A stretch of 64,000 nucleotides of DNA, from positions 1 through 64,000 of the forward strand of contig JADFDP010000005.1 in assembly GCA_018262835.1 (NCBI GenBank), given 5' to 3'. The stretch's first letter is position 1; each line of letters begins with the position of its first letter. The notes beneath the pieces are model-generated. The model saw only the letters and a list, made by a program, of their open reading frames with translations, made no database searches and was not told where the DNA came from. This document shows positions 23,991-33,016 of this stretch, in pieces. This DNA is from Candidatus Aminicenantota bacterium (GTDB lineage: Bacteria > Acidobacteriota > Aminicenantia > UBA2199). The translations under genes were made by a program, and so were the position numbers.

Positions 23991-25208
23991 ATGATGAAAA
24001 ACAAACATTCTGTCTTGGCGACACTGCTGCTCCTGGCTCTCCCGGCGCTCCTGCCGGCTGCCGACAAGGCCTATCTGATCACCGAGCTGCACCCGGCCGG
24101 CAACGGCGTGGAGCTGATCCTGCGCGACCTGGAAACCGAGGGCAAGCTGCTCAAGCTGGTCGTCTTCGACCGGGACCGCCTGGTCGACCTGGCTGCGGCT
24201 GAGGAGATCCCGGCCACGCGCGCCCGCCAGGGCGACCTCCTGTTCCTGGGCAAGAGCAACGGCAAGGCCACGCAGATGATCATTACCCCGGGACGGTCCG
24301 TCCACCCCAAGCTGGCCGCCGGCCAGCCCGAGGAGGCGAAGACCATCGACGAGCTCAGCCGCCGGCTGGCGGCGGGAGCGGGCGCGAAAGCACCGGCCGC
24401 GGCTCCGCTGGGCGCGACGGACAGTGAACTGGACCGCGTGCGCCGCTCCTTCCTCTTCGTCCTCGAGTTCGCCCTGGGCGCCCCGTTCACCGCGGCGCAG
24501 GAGCGGCTCATCCTTGGCCAGTTCGGCCCCGCATGGTGGGCGGCCAAGAGCTTGGACGAAAAAAAGTCGTTCAACCAGTACCCGCAGGTCGTGGCCTGGA
24601 TCTTGCGCCCCGGCCAAAAGGAATTGGAAGAGATGCGCCAAACCCTGGAGGAAACGATCCGCCAGTGGCTAAAGGAGTCCCCCGCCTCTGACCCGGTGGT
24701 GGCCATGGTCCGTGCCCGCTTGGCGGAACGCGGCAAGATGCTGATAATAGGCGATCCGCCGCTGACCGAGATGGCCGCCTCGGCTTTCTGTGAATTGTAT
24801 GCCTACTCCCGCCTCCTGCGCCGGAACGGCTCGGCGCTGCCGGCACAGCTGAGCGATGAAGACATGGCCAGCGTGCGCAACGACCTGCTGCGTGCCTGGC
24901 CCGGGTTTTCCTCTGCCGAGCGGGGCCAAGTGGCCACGGCCCCGGGGTTGTGGCTGGTGCTGCGCACCCTGGTTGTTCATGGCGACGCGGCACAGCGGGC
25001 GGCGGCGCGCAACCGGCTCCTTTCCGTCACGGCGGCCGAGACCCCGGCCGGGCGGGGCCGGCCGGCCGGCAGGGGCGGGAAGGGGAACAATGTCGTGAGC
25101 TCCATGATCAAGCACAACATCATGATGAATATCCGTCAGCAGACCTTCAACACCTACATGTGGAGCCGGGGATTCAATTATCAGCCGGCTACGGGCAGGA
25201 TGTGGTAG
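23991..25208 (+). CDS. Exported protein of unknown function
   Basis: A 405-residue protein with a signal peptide (KHSVLATLLLLALPALLPAA). Residues 25-110 look like a small beta-rich domain (AYLITELHPAGNGVELILRD...), followed by an Ala/Gly/Pro linker and a long helical C-terminal part rich in Arg, Glu and Trp, with a glycine-rich low-complexity piece (RGRPAGRGGKGNN) near the end and Met/Asn-rich last 40 residues. No family recognised. Start chosen because the promoter predicts transcription from about this ATG (a second ATG is at 23994). Confidence 0.65.
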   Translation: MMKNKHSVLATLLLLALPALLPAADKAYLITELHPAGNGVELILRDLETEGKLLKLVVFDRDRLVDLAAAEEIPATRARQGDLLFLGKSNGKATQMIITPGRSVHPKLAAGQPEEAKTIDELSRRLAAGAGAKAPAAAPLGATDSELDRVRRSFLFVLEFALGAPFTAAQERLILGQFGPAWWAAKSLDEKKSFNQYPQVVAWILRPGQKELEEMRQTLEETIRQWLKESPASDPVVAMVRARLAERGKMLIIGDPPLTEMAASAFCELYAYSRLLRRNGSALPAQLSDEDMASVRNDLLRAWPGFSSAERGQVATAPGLWLVLRTLVVHGDAAQRAAARNRLLSVTAAETPAGRGRPAGRGGKGNNVVSSMIKHNIMMNIRQQTFNTYMWSRGFNYQPATGRMW

Positions 25209-25327
25209 TGCCTTGAAGCAGGGCATGGGGGCAGTTTTTAGCCCGGGAGGCATCGATGTCGGGTCTTGCCTTATGGCATTGGATCCGAAAAAACAATCCG
25301 ATGCTTGTCGGTTCCTTACGCAGCGGC

Positions 25328-26281
25328 TCAGGGATTTTCCTGTTGGCGGGTGGCGATGAAATGGGTGAGCTGGCGATAGTTCTTGACTCCGAGCTTGCGA
25401 TATAGGTTGTAAATGTGGCTCTTGATCGTATGGATCGATATGTACAATAGGTCTTCCATCTGCCGGTTGGTTTTGCCGTCCAGGATCAATCTCAGGATCT
25501 CCAGTTCGCGGGCGGACACGCCATGGGTACGCTGCAGGGAGTCGAGCGGACTGTTGGCGTTGCTGAGCTTGCTCAGGGCGCCGGCCCAGGGGATATAATA
25601 GTATTTCAGCCAGAGAACCGGCAACAAGTTGGTGTAGAGGATCAGCAGTTTGGAAATAAAAAACTGCCAATGATCAAATTCCATGGCGCCCAGCAGGAAT
25701 TTGGCGACCTGCAGCAGAATATGGCCGAAAAAAAGCCAGGCCATGGCCGTACCGGCGCGCCGCTGGCCCGGGTCGGGCCGGCGGCGGCTTTCCGCCAGCA
25801 GCCTGGCCAGCCAGACAGCCTGCAGCAGGGTCAGGGGCCAAAGATACAGGTTCCAGAAGTTGAGCAGCGGACTTTTGGGCATCAAGGCCGGTGAGTGCAG
25901 GGCCAGAAAGAAATAAGCCGTCAATCCCGCGGTAAAGAGAATCAGGGCCGGCAGGAGCCAGCGAGGCAGTTTCCTTTCGCCTTGCCAGGCGATGATCTTG
26001 TATTGGAAAATATACCATCCCAGGAGCAGCAGCGTGCGCAGGGGCCAATTCAGCCCCTTGAGCAGGAACTCGGAACTTTTCAATTGCTCGGGGGTCAGGT
26101 TGCTGAAAAAATAGATGAGGATGAATTGGTCGAATTCGAACAAGTTGAAAATGAGCAGGAAACCCAGGAGCAGGCGCAGGCCGGCGTCGTGAAAGCGGCG
26201 CGACTTCTGCTGGAAATAGAGGATGGCCCAGACTCCGATCAGGAGATTGACGACCATGACCAGGACATTGAGGTGCTTCAT
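25328..26281 (-). CDS. Membrane-anchored LuxR-type regulator
   Basis: A 317-residue protein with seven hydrophobic segments over residues 5-235 and a LuxR/GerE helix-turn-helix at the C-terminus (ARELEILRLILDGKTNRQME then ISIHTIKSHIYNLYRKLGVKN, about 252-300). There is no receiver domain; the membrane part presumably senses a signal and the protein acts as a membrane-bound transcription factor. Its promoter (TATACT at 26309-26314) lies inside a type A repeat. Divergent from the esterase gene, a possible target. Confidence 0.8.
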   Translation of the reverse strand: MKHLNVLVMVVNLLIGVWAILYFQQKSRRFHDAGLRLLLGFLLIFNLFEFDQFILIYFFSNLTPEQLKSSEFLLKGLNWPLRTLLLLGWYIFQYKIIAWQGERKLPRWLLPALILFTAGLTAYFFLALHSPALMPKSPLLNFWNLYLWPLTLLQAVWLARLLAESRRRPDPGQRRAGTAMAWLFFGHILLQVAKFLLGAMEFDHWQFFISKLLILYTNLLPVLWLKYYYIPWAGALSKLSNANSPLDSLQRTHGVSARELEILRLILDGKTNRQMEDLLYISIHTIKSHIYNLYRKLGVKNYRQLTHFIATRQQENP

Positions 26282-26307
26282 TTTGGATTATTCCAGGTTC
26301 GGCGCCT

Positions 26308-26337
26308 GAGTATAGACCAAGACTGTCCCCAAAGCAA
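26308..26337 (-). promoter_or_regulatory. Promoter of the LuxR gene formed within a type A repeat
   Basis: On the minus strand TTGCTT (26332-26337), 17 bases, TATACT (26309-26314). The repeat core CTTTGGGGACAGTCTTGG fills the spacer, so the repeat contributes part of the promoter. Confidence 0.45.
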
Positions 26338-26477
26338 TATTTCCCCCGAGGAGGGTCAGGAATTCGCATGATTTCCACAAAATCATACGAAATTCCCATA
26401 GGCAACCCCGGCAGCGCGCCGTATCATTGGCGGCAGATGGCGGCAAAGCCGGCCATCCTAAAGCCAAGGAGACCATC

Positions 26478-27629
26478 ATGATTGCCAAAAAGTGCATGCA
26501 CTTCATTCTTGCGGCCATGGCCGCGGTTTTTTTGCTGCCGCCGGCAGCCTCTGCCGCGGAGCCGGCCCTGCCGCTCGCGGTGCGCAGCGAAAAGATCGTT
26601 TCAGCCAAGGTCGGGGAGACCCGCGAGTTCCATGTTTCATTGCCCGATCACTATGTCACGTCGAGTGAAAAATACCCCGTGCTGCTCATGCTGGACGGGG
26701 AGTTCAACTTCAACTCCGGGGTGATCGGCGGCTTGCGCCATGCGGCCCAGCTGGGCGAGATGCCGGAATTCATCATCGTGGGCATCGTCAATACCGATCG
26801 CGCCAGGGATTGCTTCCCCGAGGAGCTGACCTACAGAGACGGCAGCAAGGCCGGGGGCCGGGCCGACCGCTTCCTGGACTTCATCGTGGACGAGCTGATC
26901 CCGCATATCGACAAGAATTACCGTAGCGAACAGTTCCGTGTGTTCTACGGCACGTCCAATACCGGCTTCACGGCCGTGTACGCGCTGTTCCGCAACCCGG
27001 GACTCGCCGATTATTATGTCGCCGCCAGCGCCACGCTGCGCGTGCCCTACTTTCTGGCCAAGCGCGACCAACTGATCCGCGACTTCAAGGGCGGAGAGCG
27101 GAAGCTGAGCCTGGTGATGGGCGAGAACGACTTTCCCACCATCCTGAGCCAGAACGGGGAGCTGAAGGAAGCGTGTGACGTGATCGCGCCGACGGGCCTG
27201 GCCTGCCGCTTCACCGTGGTCGAGGACGCCGGGCATGTCCCGGACAACGCCCTGCTACAGGGGCTGCGACGCCTGTTCGCCGGCTGGAAGATCACCCAGC
27301 CACTCACAGAACACAGCTTTGCCGAGATCCGCGTTCAGGTGGACAATCGCCTCCAAAAATACGGCGTCTCCGGCAAGCTCCCTGAGAACGAACTCGAAAA
27401 TCTGGGCGAAAGCCTGCTCAGGGAAAAGAAAAATGCCCGGGCCATTGAAATATTGCATTACAGGGTGGAGAGTTATCCCCGCTCCGCCAATGCCCAGGTG
27501 AGCCTCGGCGATGCCTATCGTCAGAGTGGCAACCAGGGCCAAGCCCGGGAATGCTTTAAAAAGGCGCTGGCTTTGGCCCCGGGCCATACCGCGGCGGCAG
27601 ACAGACTGAAAGAATTGGACGAAAAATAA
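26478..27629 (+). CDS. Exported alpha/beta-hydrolase esterase (IroE/Fes-like) with C-terminal TPR
   Basis: A 383-residue protein: signal peptide (KKCMHFILAAMAAVFLL...SAAEP), a serine-esterase domain with SEKYPVLLMLDGEFNF, a DRFLDFIVDELIPHIDKNY helix, the nucleophile elbow FYGTSNTGF (GxSxxG kept) and a late EDAGHVPDNAL with the catalytic His. Residues 300-383 add two TPR-like helices pairs (ARAIEILHYRVESYP, QARECFKKALALAPGHTAA). Related proteins hydrolyse siderophore or other acyl esters. ATG 26478 has AAGGAG 7 bases upstream. An upstream in-frame ATG at 26427 is unlikely. Confidence 0.85.
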   Translation: MIAKKCMHFILAAMAAVFLLPPAASAAEPALPLAVRSEKIVSAKVGETREFHVSLPDHYVTSSEKYPVLLMLDGEFNFNSGVIGGLRHAAQLGEMPEFIIVGIVNTDRARDCFPEELTYRDGSKAGGRADRFLDFIVDELIPHIDKNYRSEQFRVFYGTSNTGFTAVYALFRNPGLADYYVAASATLRVPYFLAKRDQLIRDFKGGERKLSLVMGENDFPTILSQNGELKEACDVIAPTGLACRFTVVEDAGHVPDNALLQGLRRLFAGWKITQPLTEHSFAEIRVQVDNRLQKYGVSGKLPENELENLGESLLREKKNARAIEILHYRVESYPRSANAQVSLGDAYRQSGNQGQARECFKKALALAPGHTAAADRLKELDEK

Positions 27630-27661
27630 AACAGACAAATTCCCCGTTACGTAGTAATAAA

Positions 27662-28603
27662 ATGAAAATAGCAATCATAGGCACTGGAGGGGTCGGCGGA
27701 TACTTTGGCGGGAAAATAGCCAATGCAGGATATGATGTTACATTTGTAGCCCGTGGAGAACATCTTAAAGCCATTAGGGAAAAGGGCCTGAAAATCAAAA
27801 GCATTGCCGGGAACTTCAATGTTCGTAAAGCAAAAGCTACCGATGAAATAAAAAACATAGGAAAAGTCGACCTGGTAATCCTGGGGGTAAAAGCCTGGCA
27901 GGTTAAAGACGTTGCCAGGCAACTAAAAGATGTAACGGATGATCATACAACCGTATTGCCTTTGCAAAATGGCGTGATGGCGGCCCAGGAACTTGCGATG
28001 CAATTGGACAAAAAAAACATCGTAGGCGGCTTATGCAGAATCATCAGTAAAATTGAAGCACCCGGCATCATCCGTCATTTTGGCGTAGAGCCATTCATCG
28101 CCTTTGGCGAGCTTGACAATCAAAAGACCGACAGAACGGCAAGGATAAAGGAAGTGTTTGATCAGGCGGGAATTGCTCACCTGGTTGCGGATGACATCCA
28201 TGTGGAATCATGGAACAAATTCATGGCCATATGTGTGAGCGGCTTGCTGGCCGTTACCCGTTCCACTTACGGAACAGTCAGGGAACTTAAAGAAACAAGG
28301 AAGATGATGAACGATTTGCTTGCTGAAATTTATGAAATATCTTTCGGGGAAAAAATACGCTTGGACAATAAAATTGTGGAAAAAACCATGCTGCTTATTG
28401 ATTCTTATCCTTATGACTCAACCTCTTCTTTAACAAGGGATGTAATGGCGGGAAGACCTTCAGAGATCGAATATCAGAATGGGACGGTAGTGAGATTGGG
28501 TGAAAAATATAATATCGACGTTCCGGTCAACCGCTTTATCTATAACTGTATCCTGCCCATGGAATTGGCGGCCAGGGCAAAGACAAAAAAGGGAATCAGT
28601 TGA
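27662..28603 (+). CDS. panE: Ketopantoate reductase-like protein (2-dehydropantoate 2-reductase)
   Basis: A 313-residue Rossmann enzyme: NADP-binding GTGGVGGYFGG (residues 7-17), LGVKAWQVKDVAR, LPLQNGVMAAQ with the NGV motif, ESWNKFMAI with the catalytic Lys-like position, then a helical C-terminal domain. It could reduce ketopantoate in pantothenate synthesis, but with no pantothenate genes near, a related 2-oxo-acid reductase role is possible. AT-richer than flanking genes. No Shine-Dalgarno is visible; 32 bases after the esterase. Confidence 0.8.
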   Translation: MKIAIIGTGGVGGYFGGKIANAGYDVTFVARGEHLKAIREKGLKIKSIAGNFNVRKAKATDEIKNIGKVDLVILGVKAWQVKDVARQLKDVTDDHTTVLPLQNGVMAAQELAMQLDKKNIVGGLCRIISKIEAPGIIRHFGVEPFIAFGELDNQKTDRTARIKEVFDQAGIAHLVADDIHVESWNKFMAICVSGLLAVTRSTYGTVRELKETRKMMNDLLAEIYEISFGEKIRLDNKIVEKTMLLIDSYPYDSTSSLTRDVMAGRPSEIEYQNGTVVRLGEKYNIDVPVNRFIYNCILPMELAARAKTKKGIS

Positions 28604-28625
28604 TTATTAAACCAAGGAGGGTTTC

Positions 28626-29165
28626 ATGGAAACAAAACAAAGCCGGCGTCATTTCCTGAAAGCGTGCGCGCAGTCCGGCGCAGCCTGCTGCGCCCTTCTG
28701 GCCTGGAACCGGCACCTGCCGGCAACGGAAGTCCCCGAAGAAAAGCAGGAGCAGAAGCTGAAACCCATCGATTTCAGCAAGCTGTCTTATTGCGGGTTTC
28801 CTTGCGTGCAAGTGTGCGAGCTCTACAAGGCCACCCTGGAAAACGACGAAAAAGCAAAGAAACTTGTCTATGAGAAGTGGGGATGGAAGGAGAAGTTCGG
28901 CGTCGACTATGACCCGGAAAAAGTTTTCTGCCACACCTGCAAGCCCGGGGACAAGCCCAAAAAAGTCGGCATGGCCGAGTGCGTGATCCGCAACTGCGCC
29001 ATGGCCAACGGCATGGCAGCGTGCGTCCAATGCCAGAATCTGGCCACCTGCGACAAGGAGTACTGGAAGAAGTGGCCGGATCTCTACGCGTTCAACATGA
29101 AAAACCAGGCGCGCTATCTGGCCGAGCCCGGGGCGGCCTTGCGGGAGCTCAAGACCGGTCTGTGA
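28626..29165 (+). CDS. Cysteine-rich DUF3795-like protein with twin-arginine-type leader
   Basis: A 179-residue protein beginning with SRRHFLKACAQSGAACC, a twin-arginine-type motif and hydrophobic run, then a DUF3795-like domain rich in cysteine: YCGFPCVQVCELYK, VFCHTCKPGDKPKK, CVIRNCAMANGMAACVQCQN, CDKEYWKKWP. The Cys pattern suggests binding of a metal or iron-sulfur centre, which would fit folded export by Tat. AAGGAGG precedes the ATG by 7 bases. It heads a pair with 29220. Confidence 0.8.
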   Translation: METKQSRRHFLKACAQSGAACCALLAWNRHLPATEVPEEKQEQKLKPIDFSKLSYCGFPCVQVCELYKATLENDEKAKKLVYEKWGWKEKFGVDYDPEKVFCHTCKPGDKPKKVGMAECVIRNCAMANGMAACVQCQNLATCDKEYWKKWPDLYAFNMKNQARYLAEPGAALRELKTGL

Positions 29166-29219
29166 TGCGCGTGACAATTGAAATGGAGTATGGGAAATTC
29201 TTTAAACAAGGAGTGAAAC

Positions 29220-29807
29220 ATGAATCGCAATGAATTTATCAAGAAGTGCGGCGCCGGCATTTGCGGCTGCGGCGTATTGGGTCTGTTGACTCCGCTGTTG
29301 GCCCGGGCCGAGGCCGCGGCCACGCCGGCGGTGGCCGCGCCGGCGGCGGCCGTCCCGGAAGATGTTGAGCTGCTGAAGCAGCAACTGGAAGGCGCCCGCG
29401 AACGCTTCGCCAAGCTGCTGGCCGTCATGGCCGGGCAACTCGACGATGCCACCCGCGGCAAGATCCTGCAGAGCCTGGGCAGCCAATGCTCCCAGGACCT
29501 CGCCCCGTTCTTCAACAAGTACCGCGGCAACCTGCAGGGCTTCCTGGACAAGATCAAGACGGCCTGGGTGGAACGGACCGATTATGATGAAAAAACCGGC
29601 ATGCTGCGCGTGATCGGCAAGCCCGCTCCCTGCGCCTGCCCGCTGGTGAAAGCGGGCCGGACCCCGGCTGAATTCTGCGACTGCTCCCGCGGCTGGACGC
29701 AGGCCGCCTTCGCCACCGTGCTGGGCAAGCCGGTCACCGTCGAGATCGAGGAATCGGTCCTGCGCGGCGGCTCGCGATGCAGCTTCCGCGTCGGCACCAA
29801 GGGGTAA
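29220..29807 (+). CDS. Exported cysteine-rich protein of unknown function
   Basis: A 195-residue protein whose leader (NRNEFIKKCGAGICGCGVLG) resembles a Tat leader without the second Arg. A helical middle and a Cys-rich C-terminus follow: CSQDL, CACPLVKAG, AEFCDCSRGW, then ESVLRGGSRCSF, a pattern reminiscent of V4R/4-vinyl-reductase-like or L-2-amino-thiazoline hydrolase-like small-molecule-binding domains with a Cys-based metal site. Assignment is tentative. AAGGAGT ribosome site 7 bases before the ATG. Forms a unit with the DUF3795-like gene. Confidence 0.65.
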   Translation: MNRNEFIKKCGAGICGCGVLGLLTPLLARAEAAATPAVAAPAAAVPEDVELLKQQLEGARERFAKLLAVMAGQLDDATRGKILQSLGSQCSQDLAPFFNKYRGNLQGFLDKIKTAWVERTDYDEKTGMLRVIGKPAPCACPLVKAGRTPAEFCDCSRGWTQAAFATVLGKPVTVEIEESVLRGGSRCSFRVGTKG

Positions 29808-29810
29808 GCA

Positions 29811-30488
29811 ATGAATGAAAACAAGATCCTGCAAAAAGGAAAACGTGTTGGAACCGGTTTGGCCTTTGTATTCTTTCCGCTTATTTTTGTTTTTGCCTTT
29901 GCGGTTCACCCGGGGTTGCTGAACCCGCATTTTCTCGGGCCGGAAGAGCTCATTCAGCGGGCTCATCAAAATGGGTTGCTGCAGTTCGGCCATTTGCTGG
30001 TCACCCTCTGCACCGTGCTGCTGATCGCCAGCGCCCTGCATTTCATGAAGCTCCTGGAAAGATCCGCGGCCTGGGCTGGAACCATCGGCGGCATGCTGGC
30101 GATTTTCGGGGCCGTGATACTGGCGGCGGACAAGGGTGCGTTGTGCCTGACCATGAGCGCCCTCGACGGCCTGCCTGAATCGCAGTTTTCACAGATGCTT
30201 CCCGGCTTATTGGCGATGTTTTCAAAGCAGGGGTGGCTGGTCATGCTATGGGGCATTGTTCTTCTGCCCCTCGGCTTTGCCATCCAGGCGCTGGCGTTGA
30301 TCAGGACCCGCTCTCTCCCTCGCTGGCAAGGCATCATGTTTCTTGTCGGGGTGTTGTTCGTGGGCACCCCGGATGGCGTGGAAATCGTCAATCTGAGCGC
30401 ATCCATATTGATGGCTATTGCTCTGATTCCCTATGGAGCCAAGCTCATGAAAGAATCGCCTATGGACAATTCTGTGCCAAGACTGTAG
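29811..30488 (+). CDS. Polytopic membrane protein, DUF4386-like
   Basis: A 225-residue protein with six predicted membrane helices (first near 16-36; others near 62-80, 88-106, 143-163, 178-195 and 196-212). No catalytic motif is seen. Starts 3 bases after the previous stop. Its layout resembles the DUF4386 protein encoded next, so the two may be distant paralogues or subunits of one complex. Confidence 0.65.
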   Translation: MNENKILQKGKRVGTGLAFVFFPLIFVFAFAVHPGLLNPHFLGPEELIQRAHQNGLLQFGHLLVTLCTVLLIASALHFMKLLERSAAWAGTIGGMLAIFGAVILAADKGALCLTMSALDGLPESQFSQMLPGLLAMFSKQGWLVMLWGIVLLPLGFAIQALALIRTRSLPRWQGIMFLVGVLFVGTPDGVEIVNLSASILMAIALIPYGAKLMKESPMDNSVPRL

Positions 30489-30521
30489 AACATGCAGCAA
30501 TTGGCTTAAGGAGAAGATAAC

Positions 30522-31292
30522 GTGACAGACTTTACCGTCGATCCAGCACAACGCAAAGCCGCAAAAATCGCGGGTTTCATGTTCCTGTTGATCGTGATAG
30601 GCTGGACGCTGAACTGGATTTTTGTCGATTCCAGGCTTCATGGCACGGGAAACGTCATGGCTGCGGCAAACGCCATTATGGCCCATGAGCTGCTGTTCCG
30701 CATCGGGATGGCCAACGAGCTGATTTTTTCCATCAGCGGGATGGTACTGGCTCTTGCGCTTTACCGCATGCTCAAACCGATAAACAGGAATCTTGCCCTG
30801 CTGGCCCTCTGCTGGAAGTTGATGGACGCCGTAATCGGGACCGTCAATGTGCTCGCCGCTTTCATGATGCTGCAGATGTTGAATGGAAAAGCATTTCTGA
30901 CGGTATTTAAACCGGAACAGCTGCAGGACATCGCCAGACTGTTTTTTAAGCTGCGCAGCAACGGAGCCGCCATCGTCATGCTATTTCTCGGCCTGGGGTT
31001 CATGGCGTTTTTCCATTTATTGTTCAAGTCCGGGTACGTCCCGCGACTATTGGCCGGCTTTGGAGTTTTTTCGTATTTTCTCATTTTTGTGAATTCGTCG
31101 GCCGATATTCTCTTGCCCCGAAACGCGGCGGCGCTGACGATGGTCAGCCCGGTCGGCATGATTTTCATGACGCCGAGCATTCTCTTTGAACTGGCAATTG
31201 GTTTTTGGCTTATATTTAAAGGCATAAATGTTCAAACACAGGAAAACCCTGCTGTGGATTCTCCCGTAAGGAGAGACGGAAAAAGTGAATAA
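30522..31292 (+). CDS. DUF4386-family membrane protein
   Basis: A 256-residue protein with six to seven helices. The DUF4386 pattern is present: KAAKIAGFMFLLIVIG at the first helix, RIGMANELIFSISG, LALYRMLKPINRNLALLAL, and a late SADILLPRNAA loop before the last helix. GTG start with AAGGAG 8 bases upstream. Function of the family unknown. It overlaps the next gene by 8 bases. Confidence 0.75.
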   Translation: MTDFTVDPAQRKAAKIAGFMFLLIVIGWTLNWIFVDSRLHGTGNVMAAANAIMAHELLFRIGMANELIFSISGMVLALALYRMLKPINRNLALLALCWKLMDAVIGTVNVLAAFMMLQMLNGKAFLTVFKPEQLQDIARLFFKLRSNGAAIVMLFLGLGFMAFFHLLFKSGYVPRLLAGFGVFSYFLIFVNSSADILLPRNAAALTMVSPVGMIFMTPSILFELAIGFWLIFKGINVQTQENPAVDSPVRRDGKSE

Positions 31293-31920
31293 AGCAGAAA
31301 AGTTTTGGGACAAAAAGGCAAGCCAGTTTGATCAGCGTGACAGGAATTTTGAACTGACTCACAGCCTGGCGGTTGAAAACACCAAAAAATATCTCCATGT
31401 CGGCGATATTGTTTTAGATTACGGATGTGCGACGGGAACGGTGGCCTTTGAAATTTCCAATCATGTGAAAGAGGTTCATGGCATTGACATATCGTCCAAA
31501 ATGATCGTCGCTGCAAAAAGAAAAGCAGTTGAGCGCAAAATTGAAAATAGTTATTTCGCGCAAGCAACCCTATTTGATGAGAGATTCAAGAAAGAATCAT
31601 TTGATGTGATCCTGGCTTTGAATATTTTGCTGCATCTGGAAGATACGCCGAAGGTGATGCAAAGGATAAATGAATTGTTGAAGCCGGGAGGGTTGATCAT
31701 TTCTGTAACGGCTTGCTTGGGAGAGAAGAAAAATTTTTCAGGCAAGCTTTTATTCTTCGGAGTATTCTCCCTGGTGAAAATGAGAATACTTCCTAATATA
31801 AGGTTCTTTAAAATCTCTGAATTGGAAGATTCCATAACGAATGGAAATTTTAAAATTGTTGAAACGAAAAGTTTGCATCATGGCCCAATGAACCATTTCA
31901 TTGCCGCCAAGAAGAGATGA
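31285..31920 (+). CDS. Class I SAM-dependent methyltransferase
   Basis: A 211-residue enzyme of the Methyltransf_11/25 type: motif I VLDYGCATGTVAFEI (about 43-57), GIDISSKMIVAAKRKA, SFDVILALNILLHLED and LKPGGLIISVTACLG. GTG start inside the end of the DUF4386 gene; GGAGA upstream. AT-richer than most neighbours. Because it is translationally coupled to a membrane gene and followed by an oxidoreductase, lipid or quinone methylation is possible but unproven. Confidence 0.8.
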   Translation: MNKAEKFWDKKASQFDQRDRNFELTHSLAVENTKKYLHVGDIVLDYGCATGTVAFEISNHVKEVHGIDISSKMIVAAKRKAVERKIENSYFAQATLFDERFKKESFDVILALNILLHLEDTPKVMQRINELLKPGGLIISVTACLGEKKNFSGKLLFFGVFSLVKMRILPNIRFFKISELEDSITNGNFKIVETKSLHHGPMNHFIAAKKR

Positions 31921-31943
31921 CTGTTTTATAGGAGATAAATTTG

Positions 31944-32957
31944 ATGAAAGCAATTGTATACACAGATTATGGTCCGCCGGAAGTTCTTCAACTCAAGGAA
32001 ATAGAAAAACCTGTTCCCCGGGACAATGAAATCCTGGTGCGGGTCCATGCGGCCTCGGTGAATTACGGGGATATCCTGGCGCGAAATTTCAAGGAAATCT
32101 CCCCGCGCGAATTCAATATGCCCTTGCTCTTATGGATCTTCGCGAAATTAATTTTTGGTGTCGGAAAACCGAGGACAACCATACTGGGGAATGAATTTGC
32201 CGGGGAGATCGAAGCGGTCGGCAAGGATGTGAAACGATTCAAGGCGGGCGACCCGGTTTTCGGCTATCGTGGCCAAAGCATGGGCGCCTACGCCGAGTAT
32301 CTCTGCATGCCCGAAACCGGGGTGCTGGCGCTAAAGCCGGCCAATATGACCGATGAAGAAGCCGCCGTCGTTCCTTACGGAGCGATCATGGCGTTGCATC
32401 TGCTGAGAAAACAAAATATCCGGCCGGGACAAAAGGTTTTGGTCAACGGGGCAAGCGGCGGAATCGGTTCGGCCGCGGTCCAGCTTGCCAAGTACTATGG
32501 GGCGGAGGTGACCGGGGTATGCGGCGCACCGAGATTGGACTATGTAAAATCCCTGGGAGCGGACAAGGTCATCGATTACGGCAAAGAGGATTTTGCCGGA
32601 AGCGGCGAAACCTATGACCTGATTTTTGACATCCTGGGCAAGAGTTCGTTTTCCCGCTGCAAAAAATCACTATCGAAAAACGGGCGTTATCTCCGGGCCA
32701 GCTTCAAGACGAGAGAGCTTGGACAAATGCTATGGACCTCAATGATCGGCGGCAAGAGGGTCATATGCGCGCTGGCGCCCGGAAGCACGGAAGATCTGCT
32801 TTCCGTCAAAGAGCTCATTGAAGTGGGAAAGATTAAAACGGTCATTGACAGGCGCTATCCCTTGTCACAGGCTGCCGAAGCCCACCGCTACGTCGAGCAG
32901 GGGCACAAGAAGGGAAGCGTGGTCATTACCGTAGCGCCGGTTAGCGAAACCCGGTGA
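31944..32957 (+). CDS. Zinc-independent MDR-family quinone oxidoreductase-like enzyme
   Basis: A 337-residue medium-chain reductase: [40 protein letters not shown], and the Rossmann motif [18 protein letters not shown], then [15 protein letters not shown]. The zinc-ligand residues of alcohol dehydrogenases are absent, as in quinone oxidoreductases. ATG 31944 is preferred over TTG 31941, with AGGAGAT 9 bases upstream. 23 bases after the methyltransferase, same strand. Confidence 0.85.
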   Translation: MKAIVYTDYGPPEVLQLKEIEKPVPRDNEILVRVHAASVNYGDILARNFKEISPREFNMPLLLWIFAKLIFGVGKPRTTILGNEFAGEIEAVGKDVKRFKAGDPVFGYRGQSMGAYAEYLCMPETGVLALKPANMTDEEAAVVPYGAIMALHLLRKQNIRPGQKVLVNGASGGIGSAAVQLAKYYGAEVTGVCGAPRLDYVKSLGADKVIDYGKEDFAGSGETYDLIFDILGKSSFSRCKKSLSKNGRYLRASFKTRELGQMLWTSMIGGKRVICALAPGSTEDLLSVKELIEVGKIKTVIDRRYPLSQAAEAHRYVEQGHKKGSVVITVAPVSETR

Positions 32958-33016
32958 ACTGGAGAAAAGGAATGAAATTAGCGGCTGATGCCGGTGATGT
33001 TCAGACGACCCGCTCC

